A stretch of DNA of 64,000 nt, taken from contig NZ_NGFO01000006.1 of assembly GCF_002149015.1 (NCBI RefSeq), forward strand, positions 1 through 64,000, in the 5' to 3' direction. Under the pieces are notes generated by a model. It was not told the DNA's origin, searched no databases, and worked only from the letters and a program-made list of their open reading frames with translations. Within the stretch, counting starts at the first letter, position 1, and every line of letters begins with the position of its first letter. The stretch comes from Gordonia lacunae. Lineage in GTDB: Bacteria > Actinomycetota > Actinomycetes > Mycobacteriales > Mycobacteriaceae. Below, one piece after another: positions 56,881 to 64,000 of this stretch. A program made the position numbers and the translations under genes.

Positions 56881-58038
56881 GTGAAAGCAGTGATCATCGG
56901 CGCCGGCATGGGCGGAACCTCGGCGGCCATCGCGTTGCGACAGCTCGGGCACGAGGTCGAGGTGTACGAACAGGTCACCGAGAACCGGCCGGTGGGTGCG
57001 GCGATCTCGGTGTGGTCCAACGGGGTCAAATGCCTGAATCACCTGGGCCTGGAGGCGGAGACGGCTGCGCTCGGCGGCATCGTCGACTCGATGAGCTACA
57101 TCGATGCGTTCACCGGAGAGACGATGTGCCGCTTCAGCATGGCACCGCTCATCGATGAGGTCGGGCAGCGCCCGTATCCGATCGCACGCGCCGAACTACA
57201 GCTCATGCTCATGAACGCCTTCGGTCACGACGAGATCCGATTCGGCAAGAAGATGGTCGCCGTCCACGACGGTCCCGATCACGCCACCGTCGAATTCGCC
57301 GACGGCAGCACCGCTCACGGCGACATCGTCATCGCTGCCGACGGTGCGAGATCACTGGCCCGCGACTACGTCCTCGGTCGCGCCGTCGAGCGCCGGTATG
57401 CGGGGTACGTCAACTTCAACGGACTGGTCCCGGTCGACGAGGAGATCGGGCCGGCGACCGAATGGACCACCTACGTGGGTGATTCGCGCCGGGTGTCGGT
57501 GATGCCGGTCGCGGACAACAGGTTCTACTTCTTCTTCGACGTCACCATGCCCGAGGGGGTTCCGTTCGAACGCGGCACGGCGCGTGACGTACTGGCCGAT
57601 GAGTTCGCGGGATGGGCTCCCGGTGTCCAGAAGCTGATCCGGACGCTGGACCCGGAGACCACCAACCGGGTGGAGATCCTCGACACCGATCCGTTCCACA
57701 CCTGGGTCAAGGGACGTGTCGCACTGCTCGGCGACGCCGCACACAACACGACCCCGGACATCGGTCAGGGCGGTTGCTCGGCGATGGAGGACTCGATCGC
57801 ACTGCAATTCGCGTTCCGCGACCATGCCGACGACCTGCACGCGGCCCTCGCGGCCTACGAGGCGTCCCGCACCGAGCGGGCCGCCGACCTCGTTCTCCGC
57901 GCGCGCAAGCGGTGCGACGTCACGCATGGCAAAGACCCGGAGGCGACCGCGGCCTGGTACGAGGAACTGCGATCCGAGGACGGTACGAACGTGATCCGGG
58001 GCATCGTCGGCAACATCGTCGGCGGTCCGCTCACGTAG
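56881..58038 (+). CDS. hpxO: FAD-dependent monooxygenase, HpxO-like urate hydroxylase
   Basis: 385 residues from GTG 56881, near the 384 of HpxO; TAGCCT lies 8 bp upstream. It has the FAD GxGxxG motif (VIIGAGMGGTSAAIALRQLG), DIVIAADGARSLARDY (the DG motif) and GRVALLGDAAHNTTPDIGQG (the GD motif). The long middle matches HpxO (FSMAPLIDEVGQRPYPIARA, YAGYVNFNGLVP), an enzyme that oxidises urate to 5-hydroxyisourate using NADH and FAD. No other purine-catabolism gene is nearby, so the substrate is inferred. Confidence 0.85.
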   Translation: MKAVIIGAGMGGTSAAIALRQLGHEVEVYEQVTENRPVGAAISVWSNGVKCLNHLGLEAETAALGGIVDSMSYIDAFTGETMCRFSMAPLIDEVGQRPYPIARAELQLMLMNAFGHDEIRFGKKMVAVHDGPDHATVEFADGSTAHGDIVIAADGARSLARDYVLGRAVERRYAGYVNFNGLVPVDEEIGPATEWTTYVGDSRRVSVMPVADNRFYFFFDVTMPEGVPFERGTARDVLADEFAGWAPGVQKLIRTLDPETTNRVEILDTDPFHTWVKGRVALLGDAAHNTTPDIGQGGCSAMEDSIALQFAFRDHADDLHAALAAYEASRTERAADLVLRARKRCDVTHGKDPEATAAWYEELRSEDGTNVIRGIVGNIVGGPLT

Positions 58039-58062
58039 GCCCGCGACGGACGCGGCCGTCGG

Positions 58063-59559
58063 TCATCCCCCGGCGTGCGGTGCCCCGGTGCGTTCCGGGC
58101 CGGCCTCGAGTCGGGCGGTTTCCAGGCCGTCGTGCGCCACGAGCGCGTTCTCGCGCGCCAGGGTCGGCCCGGGTGCCAGCAGGGCCACCACCGACCACGG
58201 GGCACGGGACGGTGAGTCCCCGAGTCCGAGGACCCCGCCGGTCTCGAAGTCGGGGATGCCGAAGCGGACCCCCGAATCGTTGACGTAGAAGAGGGATTCG
58301 GTGCGCGAACTGTCTGCCTCGTTGCCGGTCACCTGCAGGTACTCCCCCGAGCCCGGAGGTACGTACACCGCGTCGAGGTTCGGTCCGGCACCGTCGGACG
58401 AGGTCAGCCGGACCGGAACCGCGTCCGGGCCGAGTGGCAGTTCGCGACCCGCGAGCAAAGAGGTCTGCGCCCGGGGCTCCCCCGTGCCGCGGGTCCAGGT
58501 GCGACACAGTGTCGGATCGCCGCTCACGTCCAGCAGCTCCGGCGCGACCTCGGGGAAGTCCGAGACAGGTGCCGAGCGAACGGTTTTCAGTGCGGCGAGC
58601 TGTCCCGGCGCGACGGTGGTCACCGGCGCGGCGTCGGAGTCGGCCAGCCGCATCAGCTCCGCGGTCGGGGCACTGATCTCCTGCACCCCGTCGCGCAGGA
58701 CGAGGTGGAAGGTCGTGGTGTCGTCGACACCGACCGACTTGACGACGCTGCCGATACTCGCGCCGTCGACCACGCCCGGCTGCCCGGCACCCGGGATCTC
58801 CGGCACCGCAAGCGGATCGACCAAGGGGAACGTGTTCAGCAGGCCGGTGGACATCTGCCGCGGCGTGACCCCCTCGAGGCCGAGGGCGCGCATGACCGGT
58901 GCGCTCGCGGTGTCGACCGCGGCACGCACCGGGCTCCAGGCACCGTCCCGGAACAGCTGATACACGAGGAATGTCTCGTCACCGGCGTCGACGAGCACGG
59001 CACCGGCCGGTCGCGCCGTACCGATCGAATCGCCGAGGCGCGGTGTCTCGGCGATGACGGTCAGTTCGACCGACTCCGTCGGCGCCTCCGACACCGTGGA
59101 CGAATCGCACACCGTCCAGGTCGACGAGTCCGGGTGCGACGATCCCGGCAGGGCGGCCGGCGCGCCGGGGATGCCCAGCAGGGGCCCACGCGGGTACGGC
59201 TTGAGCTTGTTGTCCCCGACCGACGTCGGCGACTCCGAACTCCCGGTCACCAGCCGCGCGGAGGCGAGGTTCAGCACGGGATACAGGGTGTCCTCGATCA
59301 GTACATAGGTGCTGCCACTGTTCTTGCTGACGATGATCGTGGCATCCCCGACCGAGCCCTGCGGCCGGATGAGGCCCCAGATCCCGCACCCGCCGAGGAC
59401 GAGCAGACCGAGGACCGTACCGACCACGAGGGCCTGCAATTGGGAACGCATGGGATCGTGCAGCATCCGGACGTCGCGTCGGACCAGCGCGTGCTCGAGC
59501 CGCTTGATCAGGAAGCGATAGCCGTTGACCTGGGCTTTGGTCGTCAGCTGACGTGCCAC
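58063..59559 (-). CDS. eccB: Type VII secretion membrane protein EccB
   Basis: 498 residues from GTG 59559 (VARQLTTKAQVNGYRFL, the conserved EccB start); a purine-rich GGGGGAG lies close upstream. A short cytoplasmic N-terminus with the family VNGYRFLIKRLEHALVRRD is followed by one membrane helix (about 42-64) and a large extracytoplasmic part with repeats (GDATIIVSKNSGSTYVLIED, GTARPAGAVLVDAGDETFLV) and paired Cys. EccB is a core subunit of the ESX secretion pore. It diverges from eccE, but no eccC, eccD, mycP or esx gene is in the window. Confidence 0.93.
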   Translation of the reverse strand: MARQLTTKAQVNGYRFLIKRLEHALVRRDVRMLHDPMRSQLQALVVGTVLGLLVLGGCGIWGLIRPQGSVGDATIIVSKNSGSTYVLIEDTLYPVLNLASARLVTGSSESPTSVGDNKLKPYPRGPLLGIPGAPAALPGSSHPDSSTWTVCDSSTVSEAPTESVELTVIAETPRLGDSIGTARPAGAVLVDAGDETFLVYQLFRDGAWSPVRAAVDTASAPVMRALGLEGVTPRQMSTGLLNTFPLVDPLAVPEIPGAGQPGVVDGASIGSVVKSVGVDDTTTFHLVLRDGVQEISAPTAELMRLADSDAAPVTTVAPGQLAALKTVRSAPVSDFPEVAPELLDVSGDPTLCRTWTRGTGEPRAQTSLLAGRELPLGPDAVPVRLTSSDGAGPNLDAVYVPPGSGEYLQVTGNEADSSRTESLFYVNDSGVRFGIPDFETGGVLGLGDSPSRAPWSVVALLAPGPTLARENALVAHDGLETARLEAGPERTGAPHAGG

Positions 59560-59762
59560 GACTCCCCCTGTCCGCACCCGTTCCGAGGCGCCGGACCTCA
59601 TCCGGCGGCGGGCGGGTTGTGATCTCCTGCGGCATACCCCCTGCCGCGCGGTAGTAGCCTAACCGACAAACATGCCCCTGACGTGTGGGGCTCCACCGCT
59701 TGTGCACACACTCGGTGGGTGGCACGTGGCAGTCGGCAGCGGTGATCGAGGGGGTCGCAACC

Positions 59763-61499
59763 GTGGAGCGGAACACGCGTGGGATGGCACTGCCCACACT
59801 CGTCGTGATCGAGGCGATCCTGGCGATCGGGCTGGTCGTCTGGACCGTGTCCGGCAGCGGCTGGGGCGCGGTCGCGCTCGGTGTCGCCGTGCTCGTCTCG
59901 GCCGGCCTGGTGCGGGTGGGCGGCCGGCCGTCGGTGTTCGGCCGGATCCTCGCGAACCTGTCGTTCTCGTGGTCCCGCATGCGTCGCGACCACGCCGATC
60001 TCGCCCCGGCGCCCTTCGACATCCCGTTGCCCGCCCCCAACACCCATGCCGCGGCACGCCGTTCATCGGCTCCCACGACCATCGGCGCGCGATGGGTCGG
60101 CGACACTCTCGTGACGGTGGTCCGGGTGGACCCGGGAGGTCCGGCGGTCACCTATCTGACCCCGGGGCACAGCGAGATGGACGACGAATCGGGTCAGGTG
60201 GTCCCGCTCGGCGTCCTGGCCGAGTGCATCAGCCCGTACGACATCCAGCTCAGCAGCATCGAGATCATCAGCCATGGTGTGCGCGTATGGGGTTCGGGCG
60301 TCGCGCCGGCCACCTACGACCGCACCCTGGGCCCGCTGTCGGCGACGGCCCAACGGTCGGTGCTGGTCGTCCTGCGGCTGAACCCGCTCGACTGCGCCGA
60401 CGCCGTCGCCCGCCGCGGTGGCGGCGCGACCGGCGCCCTGCGCACCGCGACCGTGACCACCCGCCGTGTCGCGAAACGACTTGCCGAACAGGGTCTGTCG
60501 ACGACGATTCTGTCGGCTGCGCAGATCACCGCGATCACGACTCAGCTGACCGAGGGAGCGGCCCTCGACTCGCTGTCGGAGGAGCGCGACTCGGTCGGCG
60601 TGGCCGGTCTGCGGATGCGCAGCGCGGCTGTCGAACCGGCCGCCCTGGCCGACGTCTTGCGCGGCGTCTGGGTCAACTCCGCGGTCTCGACGACCGTCAC
60701 CGTGAAGTTGCGGCCGCGAGCGACCGAGGGTAGGCGCCGCGGCGATCGCACGACAGTCGATGTGTCCGGGATCGTCCGGGTCAACGAGTTCCCCGCGGCG
60801 CGGCGCGCCCTGACCGAGTGGCCGGCCGGGCTGATCCCACTCGATGGCCGCCAGTTCGATGCTCTCGCAGCCAGTCTTCCCATCTCGACCTCGACTCGCC
60901 TCGACCGGGCGGTTCCGGTGCTGACCGGAGCGGAGGCGGACGCGTTCCTCGCCTCGACACGCCTCCCGGCCGGTGGTTGCGGACAGCTCATCGGGGCCGA
61001 TCACGCCGGCCGCGCGGTCGCGACCCGGCTCGTCGGGCCCGGCATCTCCACGGTGTCGGTGGCCGCGGGCATCCATGTCGTCGCCCAGATCGCCCTGCGC
61101 GCAGTCGCGGTCGGCGCCGCGGTGCGCGTGCACACCGACCGCCCGCACCGGTGGACCCCGGTGGTCACCGCCGTGGGCGATCCGAGCGCGCTGTCGCTCT
61201 CGGGCGACCGCACTCCGGCGCGTCCGGGCCCGGCCCTGCTCATCGTCGACGGGGTCGCCCCGCCCTCCCCCGCATCCGACACCACCCGGATGATCGTCGT
61301 CGCACCGGGAGCGGGCGAACCCGCGGACGGCGCCACGGTCGCACTGCGGCAGAATCCGCGGACCCCGCAGGACATCTCACTCGACACCGGCGACCGGCCC
61401 ACCCTGGTCACGATGGTCGCGACCCCTGATGAATGGAACCTGATCGGCGGTTATCCGGAACCCGCGGCCACCGCGCCTGCGGCGCCGGCCCGACGCTGA
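59763..61499 (+). CDS. eccE: Type VII secretion protein EccE
   Basis: 578 residues from GTG 59763, chosen because GAGGGGG precedes it by 8 bp; GTG 59685 and 59742 are in-frame alternatives. Two N-terminal membrane helices (residues about 10-28 and 33-50) are followed by the EccE domain (VTYLTPGHSEMDDESGQVVP, SSIEIISHGVRVWGSG, LVVLRLNPLDCADAV) and a long C-terminal part that is alanine-rich. EccE stabilises the outer part of the ESX complex. It diverges from eccB with about 200 bp between, a layout that recalls the ESX-4-like loci with eccE. Confidence 0.88.
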   Translation: MERNTRGMALPTLVVIEAILAIGLVVWTVSGSGWGAVALGVAVLVSAGLVRVGGRPSVFGRILANLSFSWSRMRRDHADLAPAPFDIPLPAPNTHAAARRSSAPTTIGARWVGDTLVTVVRVDPGGPAVTYLTPGHSEMDDESGQVVPLGVLAECISPYDIQLSSIEIISHGVRVWGSGVAPATYDRTLGPLSATAQRSVLVVLRLNPLDCADAVARRGGGATGALRTATVTTRRVAKRLAEQGLSTTILSAAQITAITTQLTEGAALDSLSEERDSVGVAGLRMRSAAVEPAALADVLRGVWVNSAVSTTVTVKLRPRATEGRRRGDRTTVDVSGIVRVNEFPAARRALTEWPAGLIPLDGRQFDALAASLPISTSTRLDRAVPVLTGAEADAFLASTRLPAGGCGQLIGADHAGRAVATRLVGPGISTVSVAAGIHVVAQIALRAVAVGAAVRVHTDRPHRWTPVVTAVGDPSALSLSGDRTPARPGPALLIVDGVAPPSPASDTTRMIVVAPGAGEPADGATVALRQNPRTPQDISLDTGDRPTLVTMVATPDEWNLIGGYPEPAATAPAAPARR

Positions 61500-61534
61500 C
61501 CCGCGGATCAGCCGAATTCTGGTGTGCGGTCAGC

Positions 61535-62821
61535 TCATTCGGTCGCGGTCGCGACCGTCGGGGTCAACCCGGGCTGCGCCGTGACCGCGGCCGGAACGAG
61601 CGCGCGATAGAAGACCGCCCGAGCCGACGCCGCACGGACGATGACGTCCGGGTCGTCGTCGGTGATCCACATCGCCCGGCCGGCCGTCACGGTGAGCGGG
61701 GCCCCGCCCGCGGGCCGGACCTCCACCGCACCGCTCAGCACCGCCAGGATCTGCGGGCCGGGCATGTCGAAGCAGATCGACGAGGCATGATGAAGTCCCG
61801 TGCCGTCGAGTTCGACCCGCGACAGCCGGAACTCGGGGGCCGGGGTGAGATAGACCCGCTCGGCGCCGATCGTCCGGACCTGGGGGGTCAGGTCGGCGAC
61901 ATCGACCGGGGTGAAGTCGAGGACGCGCAACAGCTCCGGCACATCGATGTGTTTGGGCGTCAGTCCACCGCGCAGCACGTTGTCCGAGTTCGCCATGATC
62001 TCCACACCCGTACCGCGGAGGTAGGCGTGCAGGTTGCCCGCGGACAGATAGAGACCCTGCCCGGGTTCGAGATGAATGTTGTTGAGCAGCAACGACGCCA
62101 GGACACCCGGATCGTTCGGGTAGGCCTCTCCGAGTTCACAGACGGTGCGCAGCTCGGCGACGAACTCGCTCTCCCCAGCACTGAGGACGGCGATCGCCCC
62201 GGCGAGCACCGCCGGGACGAGCTGCCGGAGCAGGGACTCGGGGAGCGTCAACCACGTGGTGAACAGCGCCCGCAATCCCTCGGAATCCGGTTGGCCGGCC
62301 AACATCCCGAGGTAGGGATCGAGTTCGCTCACCTGCAGCGCGCGGAGCAACCGAACGGTGTCCTCGGGTCGGCGGAAACCCGCCAGGGCGTCGAACGGGG
62401 TCGTGGCGACGATCAGTTCCGGCTTGTGCCACGGATCGCGGTAGTTGCGGTCGCGGGCCTCGAGACCGACACCGCGCGAGTTCTCGCGTTCGAACCCCGC
62501 GCGCGCCTGTTCGGCGGACGGGTGGGCCTGCAGGGACAGCGGCTCCTCGGCGGCGAGCACCTTGAGGAGGAACGGCAGCCGGTCCCCGAAGGCGGCCGTA
62601 CTCGCCGTGCCGAGCGTGCCGATCGGATCGGCGTCGATCACATCGACGAGATCCTGCTGGATTCCGGCTACGTCGACACACCGGGCCGACCCCGCCGGAT
62701 GGGAGCCGAACCACAGCTCGGCCTCGGGATGTGCCGACGGGACGGGCCTGCCCTGCATCGATGCGATCGCCGTCCGTGAACCCCACGCGTAGGGCCGCAC
62801 CACTCCGTCGATGATCCTCAT
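61535..62821 (-). CDS. manA: Mannose-6-phosphate isomerase, class I
   Basis: 428 residues from ATG 62821, which overlaps the upstream gene by 4 bp. It interconverts fructose-6-phosphate and mannose-6-phosphate, feeding GDP-mannose for lipomannan and other mannosylated envelope lipids. Zinc ligands are in LSLQAHPSAEQARAGFE (Q-x-H), the Glu in NYRDPWHKPELIVA and LSAGNLHAYLRGTGVEIMAN (H and E). The C-terminal cupin-like part (VYLTPAPEFRLSRVELDGTG) completes the length. Syntenic with Rv3255c. Confidence 0.96.
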   Translation of the reverse strand: MRIIDGVVRPYAWGSRTAIASMQGRPVPSAHPEAELWFGSHPAGSARCVDVAGIQQDLVDVIDADPIGTLGTASTAAFGDRLPFLLKVLAAEEPLSLQAHPSAEQARAGFERENSRGVGLEARDRNYRDPWHKPELIVATTPFDALAGFRRPEDTVRLLRALQVSELDPYLGMLAGQPDSEGLRALFTTWLTLPESLLRQLVPAVLAGAIAVLSAGESEFVAELRTVCELGEAYPNDPGVLASLLLNNIHLEPGQGLYLSAGNLHAYLRGTGVEIMANSDNVLRGGLTPKHIDVPELLRVLDFTPVDVADLTPQVRTIGAERVYLTPAPEFRLSRVELDGTGLHHASSICFDMPGPQILAVLSGAVEVRPAGGAPLTVTAGRAMWITDDDPDVIVRAASARAVFYRALVPAAVTAQPGLTPTVATATE

Positions 62822-63975
62822 TGCATCGCGTTCCCAACCAGGCGGAGGTACACCGCCGCCATCTCGACCCGTAGTGCCACGACCAGGAAATCCAGTACGT
62901 CCCCCGGGCCGTCGGCCACCGGATCCTCGCCCGGCGCCGGGCGCCGGTCGTCCCATTCCCGGCCGTCCGTGCCCCCGGCGGCCGAAGTCTGCTCTGCTCG
63001 ATCGGCTCCGACCAGGACATCGACCTCACCCAGGCCGGTGACACGCTGGCGCGTGTACCACTCCCGCCTGCCGGTCGACACGACCTGAACTCGCGGCGCG
63101 GGAGCCGGTGGCGGTCCGTCGAAGTCGGGATCGTAGAAGATGGAGTCCACGGCCGGCCCGCTGTCCGGACGCGCCTCGAGCAGCTGTACCATCCGCGAGA
63201 CGTCGGCGAGTTCGGCTGCGGCGCTGACGATTCCGGACAGGCCCACGAGTCCGGCGACCGCATGGCGGGCGATGGCCGCCCCGGCCGGGCTGTCCGCGGT
63301 CCACACGGTGGGGCGTCCTTGGACGCGCAACGCCAGCGACTTCGCGCGGTTGTGGAAGGCATCGCGTGCCGGATGCCCGGTGGAGGCCTCGGCGTCGAGC
63401 GCGTCGGCGAGATCGTCGAGTGCGGGGACGGACCCGGTGAACCGGACCTGCGTCAGCGCCCCGAAGACCGCGAGCAGCGCCGCGGCGAAGCCGACGAACC
63501 GGAAACGCGGCTCGATGTCGAAACGCGGTGCGAGGTTGATCCCGTTGCCGCCCAATGCATCTTGCAACGGACCGGCCACCGGGGCGAGAACCACGACCTC
63601 TGCCCGCCGGCGCAGCGCGCGCGCGGCGGCATCGGCGAGCGCCATGTCCCCGGCGTCGTCGCCCGCGACGATCACGACGTCCAGCGGTCCGATCCACCCG
63701 GGCAACACCGGTCCGCTGACCACCGGCACGTCGACCCGGGCCGCCAGCGTCGCCACCGCGAAGTCGGTGGCCCGATGGGACACCCCGCTGGAGCCGTGGA
63801 CCACGACCACGCTGCGCGGACGAAGGTCGGCGAGCGGCGCGAGCACACCTTCGCGGACGGCTTCGGCAACGGCGCGTACCTGGGCACCGGCGAGCGCGAC
63901 CGCTCTCAGCAAACCGTCGACATCCGCCGAGATCAGCTCCTCGGCGTTGTCGAGGTCGGGGGAACCGGTTCGCAT
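62818..63975 (-). CDS. TobH-like protein with SIS-like N-terminal domain (Rv3256c-like)
   Basis: 385 residues from ATG 63975, complete within the window by 25 bp. The N-terminal 230 residues read as a SIS-like sugar isomerase fold (VVVVHGSSGVSHRATDFAV, DVVIVAGDDAGDMALADAA); the C-terminal part is family specific (VDVLVGADRAEQTS). The stop overlaps the manA start (ATGA), so it is co-translated with manA. In mycobacteria the gene before it is a phosphomannomutase (manB), suggesting a role in mannose-sugar metabolism; no reaction is known. Confidence 0.87.
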   Translation of the reverse strand: MRTGSPDLDNAEELISADVDGLLRAVALAGAQVRAVAEAVREGVLAPLADLRPRSVVVVHGSSGVSHRATDFAVATLAARVDVPVVSGPVLPGWIGPLDVVIVAGDDAGDMALADAAARALRRRAEVVVLAPVAGPLQDALGGNGINLAPRFDIEPRFRFVGFAAALLAVFGALTQVRFTGSVPALDDLADALDAEASTGHPARDAFHNRAKSLALRVQGRPTVWTADSPAGAAIARHAVAGLVGLSGIVSAAAELADVSRMVQLLEARPDSGPAVDSIFYDPDFDGPPPAPAPRVQVVSTGRREWYTRQRVTGLGEVDVLVGADRAEQTSAAGGTDGREWDDRRPAPGEDPVADGPGDVLDFLVVALRVEMAAVYLRLVGNAMQ

Positions 63976-64000
63976 GTCACCAGGGTAGCCAGGTCGCGGA

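Overview
The window is high-GC actinobacterial DNA. It has GTG and TTG starts, ATGA/GTGA gene overlaps and several starts that look leaderless. Gene order follows the Mycobacterium tuberculosis Rv3005c-Rv3053c interval closely and then jumps to the Rv3255c-Rv3256c (manA) interval. Together with the EccB/EccE pair, the methylglucose-polysaccharide genes and the short REP-like repeats, this points to a mycolic-acid actinomycete. Gordonia is my best guess for the genus; that is inference, not a database result.

Layout. 1-12.3 kb: an lppZ-type lipoprotein, gatB, a PspC protein, pfkA, gatA, gatC, an ACT-domain protein and a macrodomain protein. A 4-kb block (two-component system, phospholipase A2-like protein, membrane alpha/beta hydrolase) sits between pfkA and gatA. 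12.3-18 kb: ligA, then accessory genes: a DUF222/HNH (13E12-type) nuclease, two membrane proteins, a PLDc_N-like protein and a YjbR protein. 18-26 kb: a minus-strand run of a MetE-like protein, mnmA, a cysteine desulfurase, a DUF4334 protein, an OlsA/OlsB-like acyltransferase pair and etfBA. 26-33.5 kb: the locus equivalent to Rv3030-Rv3037c (methyltransferase, GH57, GT4, left-handed beta-helix acyltransferase, beta-propeller lipoprotein, THUMP-like protein), linked in mycobacteria to methylglucose lipopolysaccharide synthesis. 33.6-45 kb: a small P-loop kinase, a small HTH protein, a methyltransferase, a crotonase, a stand-alone LigD-type polymerase, a NUDIX hydrolase, an ABC ATPase, an LLM oxidoreductase, a cupin, a PTH2-like protein, serB and ctaD. 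45-50.8 kb: a FecB-type lipoprotein, a beta-carbonic anhydrase, a 56-residue acidic protein, and an SNF2 helicase coupled to a SWIM protein. 50.8-55.3 kb: the class Ib ribonucleotide reductase genes nrdHIEF, with two NrdR-type boxes and an 11-bp-phased DnaA-like array upstream. 55.4-64 kb: an FMN reductase divergent from a TetR regulator and an HpxO-like monooxygenase, a type VII secretion eccB/eccE divergent pair, manA and a TobH-like gene cut just inside the right edge.

Most genes are core metabolism, translation or DNA maintenance. I see no tRNA, rRNA, CRISPR array, intact transposase or prophage. The most interesting signals are non-coding: the nrdH control region, the REP-like repeats (one of them inserted in frame in the GT4 glycosyltransferase), and a few palindromic operators. 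I did not find a clearly new multi-gene system. The TCS/phospholipase/hydrolase block and the HelZ/SWIM pair are the closest candidates.
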